A stretch of DNA of 64,000 nucleotides from Lentimicrobiaceae bacterium (lineage in GTDB: Bacteria > Bacteroidota > Bacteroidia > Bacteroidales > JALOCA01): contig JALOCA010000013.1 in assembly GCA_023227965.1 (NCBI GenBank), positions 11,436-75,435 on the forward strand. The letters are read 5' to 3'. Positions 51,849 to 60,446 of this stretch are shown here, piece by piece (positions within the stretch are counted from its first letter, which is position 1; each line of letters begins with the position of its first letter). The position numbers were made by a program, and so were the translations under genes. The notes beneath the pieces are model-generated. The model was not told the DNA's origin. It saw nothing but the letters and a program-made list of their open reading frames with translations, and ran no database searches.

Positions 51849-53066
51849 ATGAAAGAAGCTATTGTTATTTTATGCGGAGGTGGACCGGCTCCCGGTATTA
51901 ATTCCGTTATCGGATCGGTTGCTAAAGTATTCCTTAAATCGGGTTATCGTGTAATCGGTCTGCACGGAGGTTACAAATGTCTTTTTGCCGAAGCACCGGA
52001 AATGACCGATTTAACATTTGAATTTGCCGATCGTATTATGAACCAGGGAGGTTCTGCTTTGCGAATGAGCCGGCATAAACCTAAGGATACCGAATTCAAT
52101 ACCCGTTTTTTTACCGAAAATAACATTAAATTATTGGTAACAATAGGGGGAGACGATACCGCTTCTACAGCCAACCGTATTTTGAAATATTTAGCCCAGA
52201 ACAATATAAAAATCCAAAACATCCATGTACCCAAAACTATTGATAACGACCTTCCCTTACCCGAAGGACAGCCCACTTTTGGCTATCAGAGTGCAAAAGA
52301 AGAGGGTGCACGTATAGCGTCCACAGTATATGAAGATGCCCGTACCAGCGGCAACTGGTTTCTCGTTTCGGCTATGGGTCGTGAAGCTGGTCATCTGGCT
52401 TTCGGCATAGGAGCTGCCTGCCATTTCCCCATGATTATCATTCCAGAAATGTTCAACAAAGTAGATGTAACATTCGACCGTATAATCCGACTTATAATTT
52501 CCTCAATGATAAAGCGAAAAATTCTTGGTATAGGGTATGGTGTTGCTATAGTAAGTGAAGGGGTATTTCATTTCATGAGCGATGAAGAAATCAACAACTG
52601 CGGAATCAGTTTTACCTACGACGACCATGGGCATCCCGAACTGGGGAACGTTAGCAAAGCACATATTTTCAACATTTTATTGCAAAATAAACTAAAAGAA
52701 CTTTCTCTTGCCATTAAAAGCCGACCGGTAGAGCTTGGATACGAACTTCGCTGTGTACGTCCAACCGCTTTCGATCTTATGTATTGCTCATTGCTGGGAA
52801 TAGGTGTAAAAATTCTCTTCGACAAGGGAATTACCGGTTGCATGGTTACTTCTGACCCTAAAGGTGATATTTTTCCTTTATTTCTTAAAGATGTAGAGGA
52901 TGACAAAGGAAGAGTGAAGCCCCGCCTGGTAAATATGCAGGGACAAAAAGCTGTAATGGTTTTTAGCGAAAGCCTGCAATACATTACCAAAGCCGACTAT
53001 AAAGAAGCTCAAAAGTACCTACCTGCTCCCGAAGAGTATGACTTTACCAGGATTCTCAACTGGTAA
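51849..53066 (+). CDS. Pyrophosphate-type 6-phosphofructokinase
   Basis: Phosphorylates fructose 6-phosphate. The 405-residue protein has the family motifs GGGPAPGINSVIG, IGGDDTAST, the catalytic PKTIDND, and AMGREAGHLA. The Asp in GGDDT and the Lys in PKTIDND are the residues found in PPi-dependent enzymes, where ATP-dependent ones have Gly at both positions, so PPi is inferred as the phosphate donor. I place the start at ATG 51849; an in-frame TTG lies three codons upstream (51840). It overlaps the convergent dehydrogenase end by 11 bases. Confidence 0.94.
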   Translation: MKEAIVILCGGGPAPGINSVIGSVAKVFLKSGYRVIGLHGGYKCLFAEAPEMTDLTFEFADRIMNQGGSALRMSRHKPKDTEFNTRFFTENNIKLLVTIGGDDTASTANRILKYLAQNNIKIQNIHVPKTIDNDLPLPEGQPTFGYQSAKEEGARIASTVYEDARTSGNWFLVSAMGREAGHLAFGIGAACHFPMIIIPEMFNKVDVTFDRIIRLIISSMIKRKILGIGYGVAIVSEGVFHFMSDEEINNCGISFTYDDHGHPELGNVSKAHIFNILLQNKLKELSLAIKSRPVELGYELRCVRPTAFDLMYCSLLGIGVKILFDKGITGCMVTSDPKGDIFPLFLKDVEDDKGRVKPRLVNMQGQKAVMVFSESLQYITKADYKEAQKYLPAPEEYDFTRILNW

Positions 53067-54003
53067 GGTTCAATGTTCTGATTTTGTCGGCAAGCACTTG
53101 TGCTAATTTTATTTTCGACTCTGTTGTCCACCCTGCAACATGAGGTGTAAGTAGTACGTTATCCGATTTTTGCAGATAGGCAAAGTCATCCGGAAGGTTT
53201 TTTGCATCCAGTGTTTCGAATGAATGGGGCTCATATTCCAGTACATCGAGGGCTGCTGCTATAACTTTTTTATTTTTCAGGCATGTTACAAGGTCGGCAG
53301 TTTTAACAACATGCCCACGAGATGTATTAATAAGAATAATTGGATTGCGAAAGCGGCTTAAAAATTCATAATCAACCATATAATAAGTTTCTTCTGTAAG
53401 GGGAACATGAAGACTAAGGATGTGTGCCTCACGGAAAATAGTTTCCATATCGGTTTCTTTGACAAAACTGTCGGAATATTTTTTTTTGTATTTATCATAG
53501 GCTATCATGCTGGCTTCAAAACCAGACAAGCGTTGTGCAAAAGCCCGCCCCATATTACCATAACCTATAATGGCAACGGTTTTCCCTTTTATTTCCATAC
53601 CCCGGTTTTCTTCCCGCAACCATAGCCCCTGCCTGATTTGTCTATCGGCTTGATTAAGGTGGTTCATTAGCGAAAGTAGCATCCCCAGGGCATGCTCTGC
53701 CACAGCATCACGGTTGCCTTCAGGTGAATTCAGGCAAACAATGCTTTTTTTAGCGGCATAGTCCACGTCAATGCTTTCCATTCCCGCCCCTACTCTTGCT
53801 ATAAATTTTAGTTTATGTGCTTTATCAATCATTTGCCTATCGAAAACCACTTTGCTTCGAATAATGGCGCCCTCGTAGTTGCCAATGATTTTTTCGATTT
53901 CCGAACGCCGGGTTCCCTCAAAAAAATCACATGCAAACCCCATAGATTGCAGTTCGTTCACAAGTATTTCGTGGGCAGAATCTATAAGAATAACCCTTAA
54001 CAT
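53056..54003 (-). CDS. D-2-hydroxyacid dehydrogenase (phosphoglycerate dehydrogenase-like)
   Basis: A 315-residue NAD-dependent oxidoreductase. It shows the nucleotide-binding GKTVAIIGYGNMGRAFAQRL, INTSRGHVVKTADL (catalytic Arg), ALDVLEYEP (Glu) and LLTPHVAGWT (His). It lacks the C-terminal ACT domain of longer SerA enzymes. Possible substrates include 3-phosphoglycerate, glycerate or 2-hydroxyacids; the sequence does not settle which. The start is ATG 54003 (MLRVILIDSAHEIL), three codons after the first in-frame ATG. Confidence 0.9.
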   Translation of the reverse strand: MLRVILIDSAHEILVNELQSMGFACDFFEGTRRSEIEKIIGNYEGAIIRSKVVFDRQMIDKAHKLKFIARVGAGMESIDVDYAAKKSIVCLNSPEGNRDAVAEHALGMLLSLMNHLNQADRQIRQGLWLREENRGMEIKGKTVAIIGYGNMGRAFAQRLSGFEASMIAYDKYKKKYSDSFVKETDMETIFREAHILSLHVPLTEETYYMVDYEFLSRFRNPIILINTSRGHVVKTADLVTCLKNKKVIAAALDVLEYEPHSFETLDAKNLPDDFAYLQKSDNVLLTPHVAGWTTESKIKLAQVLADKIRTLNLTS

Positions 54004-54137
54004 AACATGCAAAAATTTATACTACGAAAATACCTTTTTTTACGTCTGAGTATTACAATAAATGCTCTACTTTCGTAAAATCATCAATTTTGAATAGTGA
54101 TAAACTAATTTATTGTTTTTTCGAGACATAGAAACTT

Positions 54138-56537
54138 ATGTGGGCACGTTTAGCGCATTTTATTCTTCGCAACAGGGTGAGTTTGCTGATATCGCTTACT
54201 GTAGTCACCCTGTGCATGGCATATTTTGCCTTACAAATTGAATTTTCTTACAACATTGTACGTCCTTTACCAACAAGCGACCCTTCGTTAGTAGCTTACG
54301 ACCAGTTTAAAAAAACATTCGGCGAAGATGGAAATGTAATGGTAATTGGATTTCAGAAACCCAATCTTTTTCAACTTCAATTATTTAACGACTGGTACAA
54401 TCTCGGAGATGACATCAAAAAATTGGACGGAATTAAAGACGTTTTATCCCTCGCAAAATTGTATAATATAGTCAGAAACGATAGTCTGCAACGTTTTGAT
54501 TTTGTTCCAATTGTTTCGCAAAAGCCTGTTAACCAACATCAGCTCGACAGCATTTGCGATGTGATTTATTCTCTTCCTTTTTACGACAAACTCGCTTACA
54601 ACCGCCAAACCGGAGCTACCTTGATGACGGTTACTTTTGACAATTCCAAGTTGAATTCAAAAGACAGGATTAAACTGGTAGATAAAATAAAGGGGCTTGC
54701 CGATGCTTTTGGTGCAAAACACGAACTGCCGATGCACTATTCGGGAATGCCCTATATACGAACAATGTACATGGAAAAAGTTTCATCAGAAATGATTCTT
54801 TTTCTTTGGTTGGCAGCAGGTGTTACCGCACTGATTTTATTGATCTTCTTTAAATCATTCCGGGTAGTACTTTATTCGATGATTGTGGTGGCAATTGGAG
54901 TAATCTGGACATTGGGAACAATCCGTTTGTTTGGTTATCAAATATCAGTACTTACCGGATTGATAGCCCCGCTAATCGTCGTGATAGGTTTGCCCAATTG
55001 TATTTTTTTAACCAATAAATACCAGGAAGAGCTTCGTATTCACGGAAATAAAATGAAGGCACTTTCACGAATGGTAACAAAAGTCGGGTTGTCGAATTTT
55101 CTGGCAAATGTTACAACCGCTATTGGTTTTGGAGTTTTTTATTTTACCCGCAGCAAACTACTGATGGAATTTGGAATTGTTTCGGCAATCAATGTAATGA
55201 CCACATACACCATTGCGCTGGTATTCATCACTATTATTTTAAGTTACCTTCCTGCCCCAACCCTGAAACATACAGGACATCTGAGTGGTAAACGAATCAA
55301 CTTTGTGATAAACTGGATAGACTATCTTGTACATCACAGGCGTAGAACCATTTATATATCCTTATTGGTAATTACGATTATTGCAGCGCTGGGCACTTTT
55401 CGCATCCAATTGATCGGTTATGTCGTTGACGATTTGCCAAAGAGAGACCCGGTTTGTATGGACCTCAGGTTTTTTGAAAAAAATTTTAATGGGGTATTAC
55501 CCTTTGAAATAACGGTAGATGCTTCCCGGAAAGGAGGAATTTTTGGCAATGATGCAAGAACGCTTTACAAAATCAAGCGTTTAGAAAGGGAAATTGCAAA
55601 ATACAAGGAGTTTTCGAAACCCATCTCCATAGTTGAAGCTTTAAAATTTGGATACCAGGGGTACAAAGGGGGCGATCCAAAATATTTTCAATTACCTGCA
55701 CTCAGCGAGCTCAAAAAGTTATCGGATTATGCAGGAACCGTAATAGGTAAAGAAAGTATATTCAAATCTTTTATTGACAGCAGCAAAAATGTTACCCGTA
55801 TCAGCTATCAGATGGCAGATGTGGGTTCTGTACATATGAAAAAGACAGTAAGAGACTTGCAGCCTAAAGTAGATTCCATTTTCCCTCCCAAAGACTATAA
55901 AGTAACATTTACAGGGCATAGTCTGGTTTTTCTGAAAGGCAACGACTACCTGTACTGGCATTTATTTATCAGCCTCATCATTGCTATTTTTCTTATTCTA
56001 CTCATAGGTTTAGTATTGTTCCGATCTTTTTCCATCATCATTTTGTCAAAAATACCTTGCCTGGTACCTCTTGTTATTACTGCAGGCATTATGGGATATT
56101 TTGGAATACCTTTTAAGCCTTCTACCATTCTCGTTTTCAGTATCGCATTCGGTATCGCTTCAGACGGAACCATTTACATTCTCACCGAATATCGTAACCA
56201 ACTGCGAAAACGGAAAAAGATGGATTTTTCAAAAGCAGTTTCCAACACGGTTCGCGAGGTGGGTTTAAGCATGATTTATACTGCAGTTGTATTGTTTTGT
56301 GGTTTTGCCATTTTTGCAGCTTCCAGTTTTGGCGGCACGGTAGCGCTGGGAATATTGATATCCATAACATTACTTGTATCAATGGTAACCAACTTATTAG
56401 TATTACCATCCATTTTGTTGTCGCTCGAAAAACGGCTGAATACCAAACAGTTTATGAAAGAGCCTATGTTGGCTATGCTGGAAGAGTCTGAAGAAGAAAA
56501 TGATAATTGTAAACCCAATAAAAAATTAAGTTTATGA
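54138..56537 (+). CDS. RND-superfamily (MMPL-type) membrane transporter
   Basis: A 799-residue inner-membrane protein with the MMPL/HpnN-like layout: one helix, a large periplasmic domain, five helices, then the whole arrangement repeated (second half from about residue 410). Motifs are IVRPLPTSDPSLVAYDQFKKTFGEDGNV and, in the second half, FKPSTILVFSIAFGIASDGTIY. Such proteins export lipids or hopanoids. Its stop overlaps the rfbA start (ATGA), so the transporter and the dTDP-glucose enzyme are translationally coupled. Export of a polyprenyl- or lipid-linked envelope component is suggested by the neighbours, without proof. Confidence 0.9.
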   Translation: MWARLAHFILRNRVSLLISLTVVTLCMAYFALQIEFSYNIVRPLPTSDPSLVAYDQFKKTFGEDGNVMVIGFQKPNLFQLQLFNDWYNLGDDIKKLDGIKDVLSLAKLYNIVRNDSLQRFDFVPIVSQKPVNQHQLDSICDVIYSLPFYDKLAYNRQTGATLMTVTFDNSKLNSKDRIKLVDKIKGLADAFGAKHELPMHYSGMPYIRTMYMEKVSSEMILFLWLAAGVTALILLIFFKSFRVVLYSMIVVAIGVIWTLGTIRLFGYQISVLTGLIAPLIVVIGLPNCIFLTNKYQEELRIHGNKMKALSRMVTKVGLSNFLANVTTAIGFGVFYFTRSKLLMEFGIVSAINVMTTYTIALVFITIILSYLPAPTLKHTGHLSGKRINFVINWIDYLVHHRRRTIYISLLVITIIAALGTFRIQLIGYVVDDLPKRDPVCMDLRFFEKNFNGVLPFEITVDASRKGGIFGNDARTLYKIKRLEREIAKYKEFSKPISIVEALKFGYQGYKGGDPKYFQLPALSELKKLSDYAGTVIGKESIFKSFIDSSKNVTRISYQMADVGSVHMKKTVRDLQPKVDSIFPPKDYKVTFTGHSLVFLKGNDYLYWHLFISLIIAIFLILLIGLVLFRSFSIIILSKIPCLVPLVITAGIMGYFGIPFKPSTILVFSIAFGIASDGTIYILTEYRNQLRKRKKMDFSKAVSNTVREVGLSMIYTAVVLFCGFAIFAASSFGGTVALGILISITLLVSMVTNLLVLPSILLSLEKRLNTKQFMKEPMLAMLEESEEENDNCKPNKKLSL

Positions 56538-57394
56538 AAGGAATTATTTTAGCAGGAGGCGCCGGAACCCGCCTTCACCCGCTTACACTTGCCATGAGCA
56601 AACAAATGATGCCTATTTATGATAAACCTATGATTTACTATCCATTATCGGTACTCATGATGGCTGGAATCCACGAAATATTAATTATTTCAACACCCTA
56701 TGACCTGCCAAATTTTAAAAAGCTCCTCGGCGATGGCAGCCAACTGGGATGCCGGTTTGTTTATGAAGAGCAGGCAATACCCAATGGATTGGCACAGGCA
56801 TTTATAATCGGAGAAAAATTTATTGGAAAAGATAAAGTGTCACTAATTTTAGGGGATAATATTTTTCATGGAGCCGGGTTGCAAAAACTCCTTTTTGAGA
56901 ATAACGAACCTGAAGGAGGGGTGGTATTTGCATATCATGTAAACGATCCGGAAAGATACGGAGTGGTTGAATTCGATAAAAACCATAATGCGATTTCCAT
57001 TGAAGAAAAGCCTATGCAACCGAGATCCAATTTCGCCGTTCCGGGTTTGTATTTTTACGATAATTCAATAGTGGAAGTTGCCAAAAATATCAAACCCAGT
57101 GCCCGTGGTGAATATGAGATAACCGATGTAAATAAATGGTATTTAGAACATCACAAACTTAAAGTAGGTATTCTTAGCCGTGGAACCGCCTGGCTCGACA
57201 CTGGCACATTTGCCTCACTTTTGCAGGCATCGCAATTTGTACAGGTAATTGAAGACCGCCAGGGGCTAAAAATTGGCTGTATTGAAGAAATCGCCTATCG
57301 AATGGGATTTATCAGCAGAAATCATTTAATTGAAATTGCTCAACCTTTGTTAAAAAGCGGTTATGGCGATTATCTGCTTCGTTTAGTTGAATAA
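56534..57394 (+). CDS. rfbA: Glucose-1-phosphate thymidylyltransferase
   Basis: Makes dTDP-glucose from glucose 1-phosphate and dTTP, the first step of dTDP-rhamnose and related sugars. The 286 residues have the nucleotide-binding GGAGTRLHPLTLAMSKQMMPIYDKPMIYYPL, then LILGDNIFHG, IEEKPMQPRSN and RGTAWLDTGT. It begins inside the MMPL stop and is followed by a polyprenyl synthase after eight bases. The downstream enzyme rfbB is at 31-32 kb on the other strand, so the dTDP-sugar genes are split. Confidence 0.97.
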   Translation: MKGIILAGGAGTRLHPLTLAMSKQMMPIYDKPMIYYPLSVLMMAGIHEILIISTPYDLPNFKKLLGDGSQLGCRFVYEEQAIPNGLAQAFIIGEKFIGKDKVSLILGDNIFHGAGLQKLLFENNEPEGGVVFAYHVNDPERYGVVEFDKNHNAISIEEKPMQPRSNFAVPGLYFYDNSIVEVAKNIKPSARGEYEITDVNKWYLEHHKLKVGILSRGTAWLDTGTFASLLQASQFVQVIEDRQGLKIGCIEEIAYRMGFISRNHLIEIAQPLLKSGYGDYLLRLVE

Positions 57395-57402
57395 TTGATA
57401 AT

Positions 57403-58377
57403 ATGTTACCATACAATTTATTGCTTGCAAAAGTTGAAGAAGCCATTTCGCAACTGGATTTCAACTTAGCCCCTCACGAGTTGTACGACCCCATTTCCTA
57501 TACACTTGCGCTGGGAGGAAAAAGGGTGCGTCCTGTATTTACACTGCTCGCTTGCGATATGATGGGTGGAAAAATTGAAGAAGCCCTTCAGCCAGCCATT
57601 GCCTGCGAGATATTTCATAATTTCACCCTATTGCACGATGATATTATGGACAATGCTCCTATTCGCAGGGGAAAAGAAACCGTGTTCAGAAAATGGAACA
57701 GCAATATTGCCATACTCTCAGGGGATGCCATGTTTGCAACAGCTTATCGCCTACTTTCCGGGATAGAACCGGACTTATTACCCTCAATTCTCACAATTTT
57801 CAGTAATACAGCCATCCAGGTTTGCGAAGGACAACAATACGATATGAATTTTGAATTGGTAAATACTGTAAGTATTCCTGATTATTTGAACATGATCCGA
57901 CTGAAAACTGCGGTACTTCCTGCTGCCTGTTTGCAGATTGGAGCCATGATTGCCAAAGCCAAAATGCCTGATGTTGAATACATTTACCAATTTGGTGAAA
58001 AAATAGGGCTTGCATTTCAACTTATGGACGACCTGTTAGACGTGTTCGGGCAAGAAGCAAAATTTGGCAAACAATGCGGGGGCGATATTATTGCCAATAA
58101 AAAGACTTACTTGTACCTGAAAGCGTATGAACTGGCTGACATAGAGAATAAACGGAAACTCGACCTTTTGTTTTCCGACATACACATTCCTGATGATGAA
58201 AAAATCGCAGGAGTAAAAAAAATATATGAAACTTTAGAGGTAGCTAACCACGTTCATAGAGTAATGGATGAATTGTATATCAATGCTTTACAAAATCTTG
58301 ACCGGATTTCGGTTCCTGAAGGCAGAAAATCTGAATTGCTGAAATTTGCCAAAAAACTCCTCAGCAGGGAGAGTTAG
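57403..58377 (+). CDS. Polyprenyl (isoprenoid) diphosphate synthase
   Basis: Trans-prenyl chain-elongating enzyme, 324 residues. The first Asp-rich motif is DDIMD (Asp79, Asp80, Asp83), the second is MDDLLDVFG, and GGKRVRP is upstream. An aromatic residue (Phe74) five positions before the first motif suggests a short product (C15-C20), but this is a rule of thumb. It ends directly beside the convergent ABC-F gene. Coupling to a transporter and rfbA suggests a role in lipid-carrier or quinone supply. Confidence 0.94.
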   Translation: MLPYNLLLAKVEEAISQLDFNLAPHELYDPISYTLALGGKRVRPVFTLLACDMMGGKIEEALQPAIACEIFHNFTLLHDDIMDNAPIRRGKETVFRKWNSNIAILSGDAMFATAYRLLSGIEPDLLPSILTIFSNTAIQVCEGQQYDMNFELVNTVSIPDYLNMIRLKTAVLPAACLQIGAMIAKAKMPDVEYIYQFGEKIGLAFQLMDDLLDVFGQEAKFGKQCGGDIIANKKTYLYLKAYELADIENKRKLDLLFSDIHIPDDEKIAGVKKIYETLEVANHVHRVMDELYINALQNLDRISVPEGRKSELLKFAKKLLSRES

Positions 58378-60318
58378 TTAGCCATTGTATCTTTCGAGTT
58401 GCAAATGCAATTCTTCCCAGCGGTTCATTTCTTCGGCTAATTGTTTTTTGAGTCTATCGTACTCGATAAAGAAGTTTTCCTGTGCTATTTCTCCGGCATA
58501 TTTATCCGGTTGTATGAGCATCTGGTCACGTAACGAAATTTCTTTTTCCAATTCTTCTACTACCGCTTCCACTTTTTTTATCTGGCTTAGTATCTTTCTG
58601 TTTTCCTTATCCTGAAGCTTTTTCTTTTCGTGGTTGATTTTATTTTCCGACTTAATGTCCTGTTTGACTTCGTTTTTTGCAGAACTGTTCTTTTCCAGTT
58701 GCTTTAGCGATTCAAGTTTGCGCATTTGCAGAAAATCGTAAATATCACCTGTGTACTGTTTTATGGTTTTATTTTTAAACTCAAAAATCCGCTGTGTAAG
58801 TCCTTGCAAAAAATCACGGTCGTGCGAAACAATAATCAGCGTTCCCCCGTATTGCAAAAGGGCATTCTTCAGAATATCTTTACTTTGCATATCCAGGTGG
58901 TTAGTAGGCTCATCCAGAATTAAAAGGTTAACAGGGGAAAGAAGTAAGCGGGCAAGAGCAAGGCGGCTTTTTTCGCCACCCGACAATACTTTTACCTTTT
59001 TGTTAATAGTATCGCCTCCAAAAAGGAAATTACCCAGGATATTTCGTATTTTCGGACGAATATCGCCCACTGCTACCTCATCAATGGTTTCAAATACCGT
59101 TTTTTCGGCATCGAGCATCTCTGCCTGGTTTTGTGCATAATAGCCTATCTTCACCTGTACGCCTATAGTTAGAACTCCCTCATAATCAAGCATCCCGGTT
59201 ATAATTCGTGTTAAAGTGGTTTTCCCTTCACCGTTTTTACCTACAAATGCCACGGCATCTCCTGCAAGAATGGTAAAATCCAAGTCTCTGAACACGCATT
59301 TTTCACCAAAGTTTTTCGTCAACCTATTTGCATTGAGTACTATTTTTCCGGAATGGGGTGCTGCCGGAAAGGCAAAACGAATAGCAGATTTATCAAAGTC
59401 TTCCACCTCCACTTTATCCATTTTTTCCAGTAATTTCAGCTTCGATTGCACCTGGCGGGCTTTCGTAGCTTTATAGCGAAACCGTTCTATAAATCTTTCT
59501 ATCTGATCAATCTGCTGTTGCTGATTTTCATAAGCCGAAATTTGTTGTTGCCTCAGTTCTTCACGAAGTTCCACATAACCTGAGTAAGAATGTTTGTAAT
59601 CATATATTTTCCCAAGTGAAATTTCGATAGTACGCCGGGTTACATTGTCGAGGAAAGCCCTGTCGTGCGAAACAACTATTACAGCTCCAGGATAATCGCT
59701 AAGAAAGCCTTCGAGCCATTGGATGGATTCGATATCCAGGTGATTGGTAGGCTCATCTAAAAGTATGCAGTTTGGCTTGCTGAGGAGAATTTTAGCCAAT
59801 TCCACCCGCATCTGCCATCCTCCGCTAAACAATCCGAGTGGCTTTGCAAAATCATCAGGGACAAAACCCAAACCCAATAATATTTTTTCGGTTTCGGCTT
59901 CCATGGTATGTCCGCCAGCCATAGAAAAACTATCGTTTGCCTCGTGCAATTGGTGTATTCTTTTCAGGAAAGTTTCCGAATGGTAGTCGGTTCTCGTGGA
60001 AATTTCTTCTGTAATCTGCTCTATTTGTTTTTTATAATGTAAAATATCGTGAAACGCGTTTAAAGCCTCAGCAAAAACCGACCCCTGAAAAGTAGAAGTC
60101 ATTTCCTGATGCAGATAGCCAAAGGTATAGTCAAAAGGTTTCACCAAAGTACCCGTTTCGGCTTGCATTTCGCCGGCAATTATTTTCAATAAGGTTGTTT
60201 TTCCGGCGCCATTTTTTCCGACAAGTCCAATACGATCACGATCATTTATATTGAAAGATATTTTTTCAAAAAGACATTCGCCGCCGAAAAATACCGAAAG
60301 GTTACCTACTGCAATCAT
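58378..60318 (-). CDS. ABC-F family ATPase
   Basis: A soluble 646-residue protein with two ABC domains and no membrane segments. Walker A motifs are GLVGKNGAGKTT (residue 33 on) and FVGKNGEGKTT; signatures are LFSGGWQMR and LSGGEKSRLALARL; Walker B segments end LLDEPTNHLD twice. A C-terminal Lys/Glu-rich coiled coil (from about residue 545) resembles Uup/YdiF. ABC-F proteins act on ribosomes (translation factors), and some give antibiotic resistance by target protection; the length of the inter-domain linker does not suggest a specialised resistance type. A TATATTTG box lies at 60336-60343. Confidence 0.95.
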   Translation of the reverse strand: MIAVGNLSVFFGGECLFEKISFNINDRDRIGLVGKNGAGKTTLLKIIAGEMQAETGTLVKPFDYTFGYLHQEMTSTFQGSVFAEALNAFHDILHYKKQIEQITEEISTRTDYHSETFLKRIHQLHEANDSFSMAGGHTMEAETEKILLGLGFVPDDFAKPLGLFSGGWQMRVELAKILLSKPNCILLDEPTNHLDIESIQWLEGFLSDYPGAVIVVSHDRAFLDNVTRRTIEISLGKIYDYKHSYSGYVELREELRQQQISAYENQQQQIDQIERFIERFRYKATKARQVQSKLKLLEKMDKVEVEDFDKSAIRFAFPAAPHSGKIVLNANRLTKNFGEKCVFRDLDFTILAGDAVAFVGKNGEGKTTLTRIITGMLDYEGVLTIGVQVKIGYYAQNQAEMLDAEKTVFETIDEVAVGDIRPKIRNILGNFLFGGDTINKKVKVLSGGEKSRLALARLLLSPVNLLILDEPTNHLDMQSKDILKNALLQYGGTLIIVSHDRDFLQGLTQRIFEFKNKTIKQYTGDIYDFLQMRKLESLKQLEKNSSAKNEVKQDIKSENKINHEKKKLQDKENRKILSQIKKVEAVVEELEKEISLRDQMLIQPDKYAGEIAQENFFIEYDRLKKQLAEEMNRWEELHLQLERYNG

Positions 60319-60335
60319 TTTTCTGATTTAAAGTG

Positions 60336-60343
60336 CAAATATA
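60336..60343 (-). promoter_or_regulatory. Predicted -7 box of the ABC-F gene
   Basis: The minus strand reads TATATTTG, 17 bases before the ATG at 60318. Confidence 0.5.
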
Positions 60344-60400
60344 TGTCAGGTTTTTTGAAATGCTGCTAAAAACGGTTTGGAGTTGTATTTTATAAAAAAA

Positions 60401-60424
60401 GAGGGGTCGGCAAGCCGACCCCTC
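60401..60424 (-). terminator. Rho-independent terminator of the T9SS protein gene
   Basis: An 11-base perfect inverted repeat, GAGGGGTCGGC / GCCGACCCCTC, with an AA centre, is followed on the minus strand by TTTTTTTATA. It lies 22 bases after the stop codon at 60447. Confidence 0.93.
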
Positions 60425-60446
60425 AAATTATATATCAATTTAATGA

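Noticed and set aside
58378..60318. Antibiotic-resistance ABC-F protein
   Set aside because: It has the general Uup/YdiF-like layout; nothing specific to known resistance ABC-Fs can be seen.
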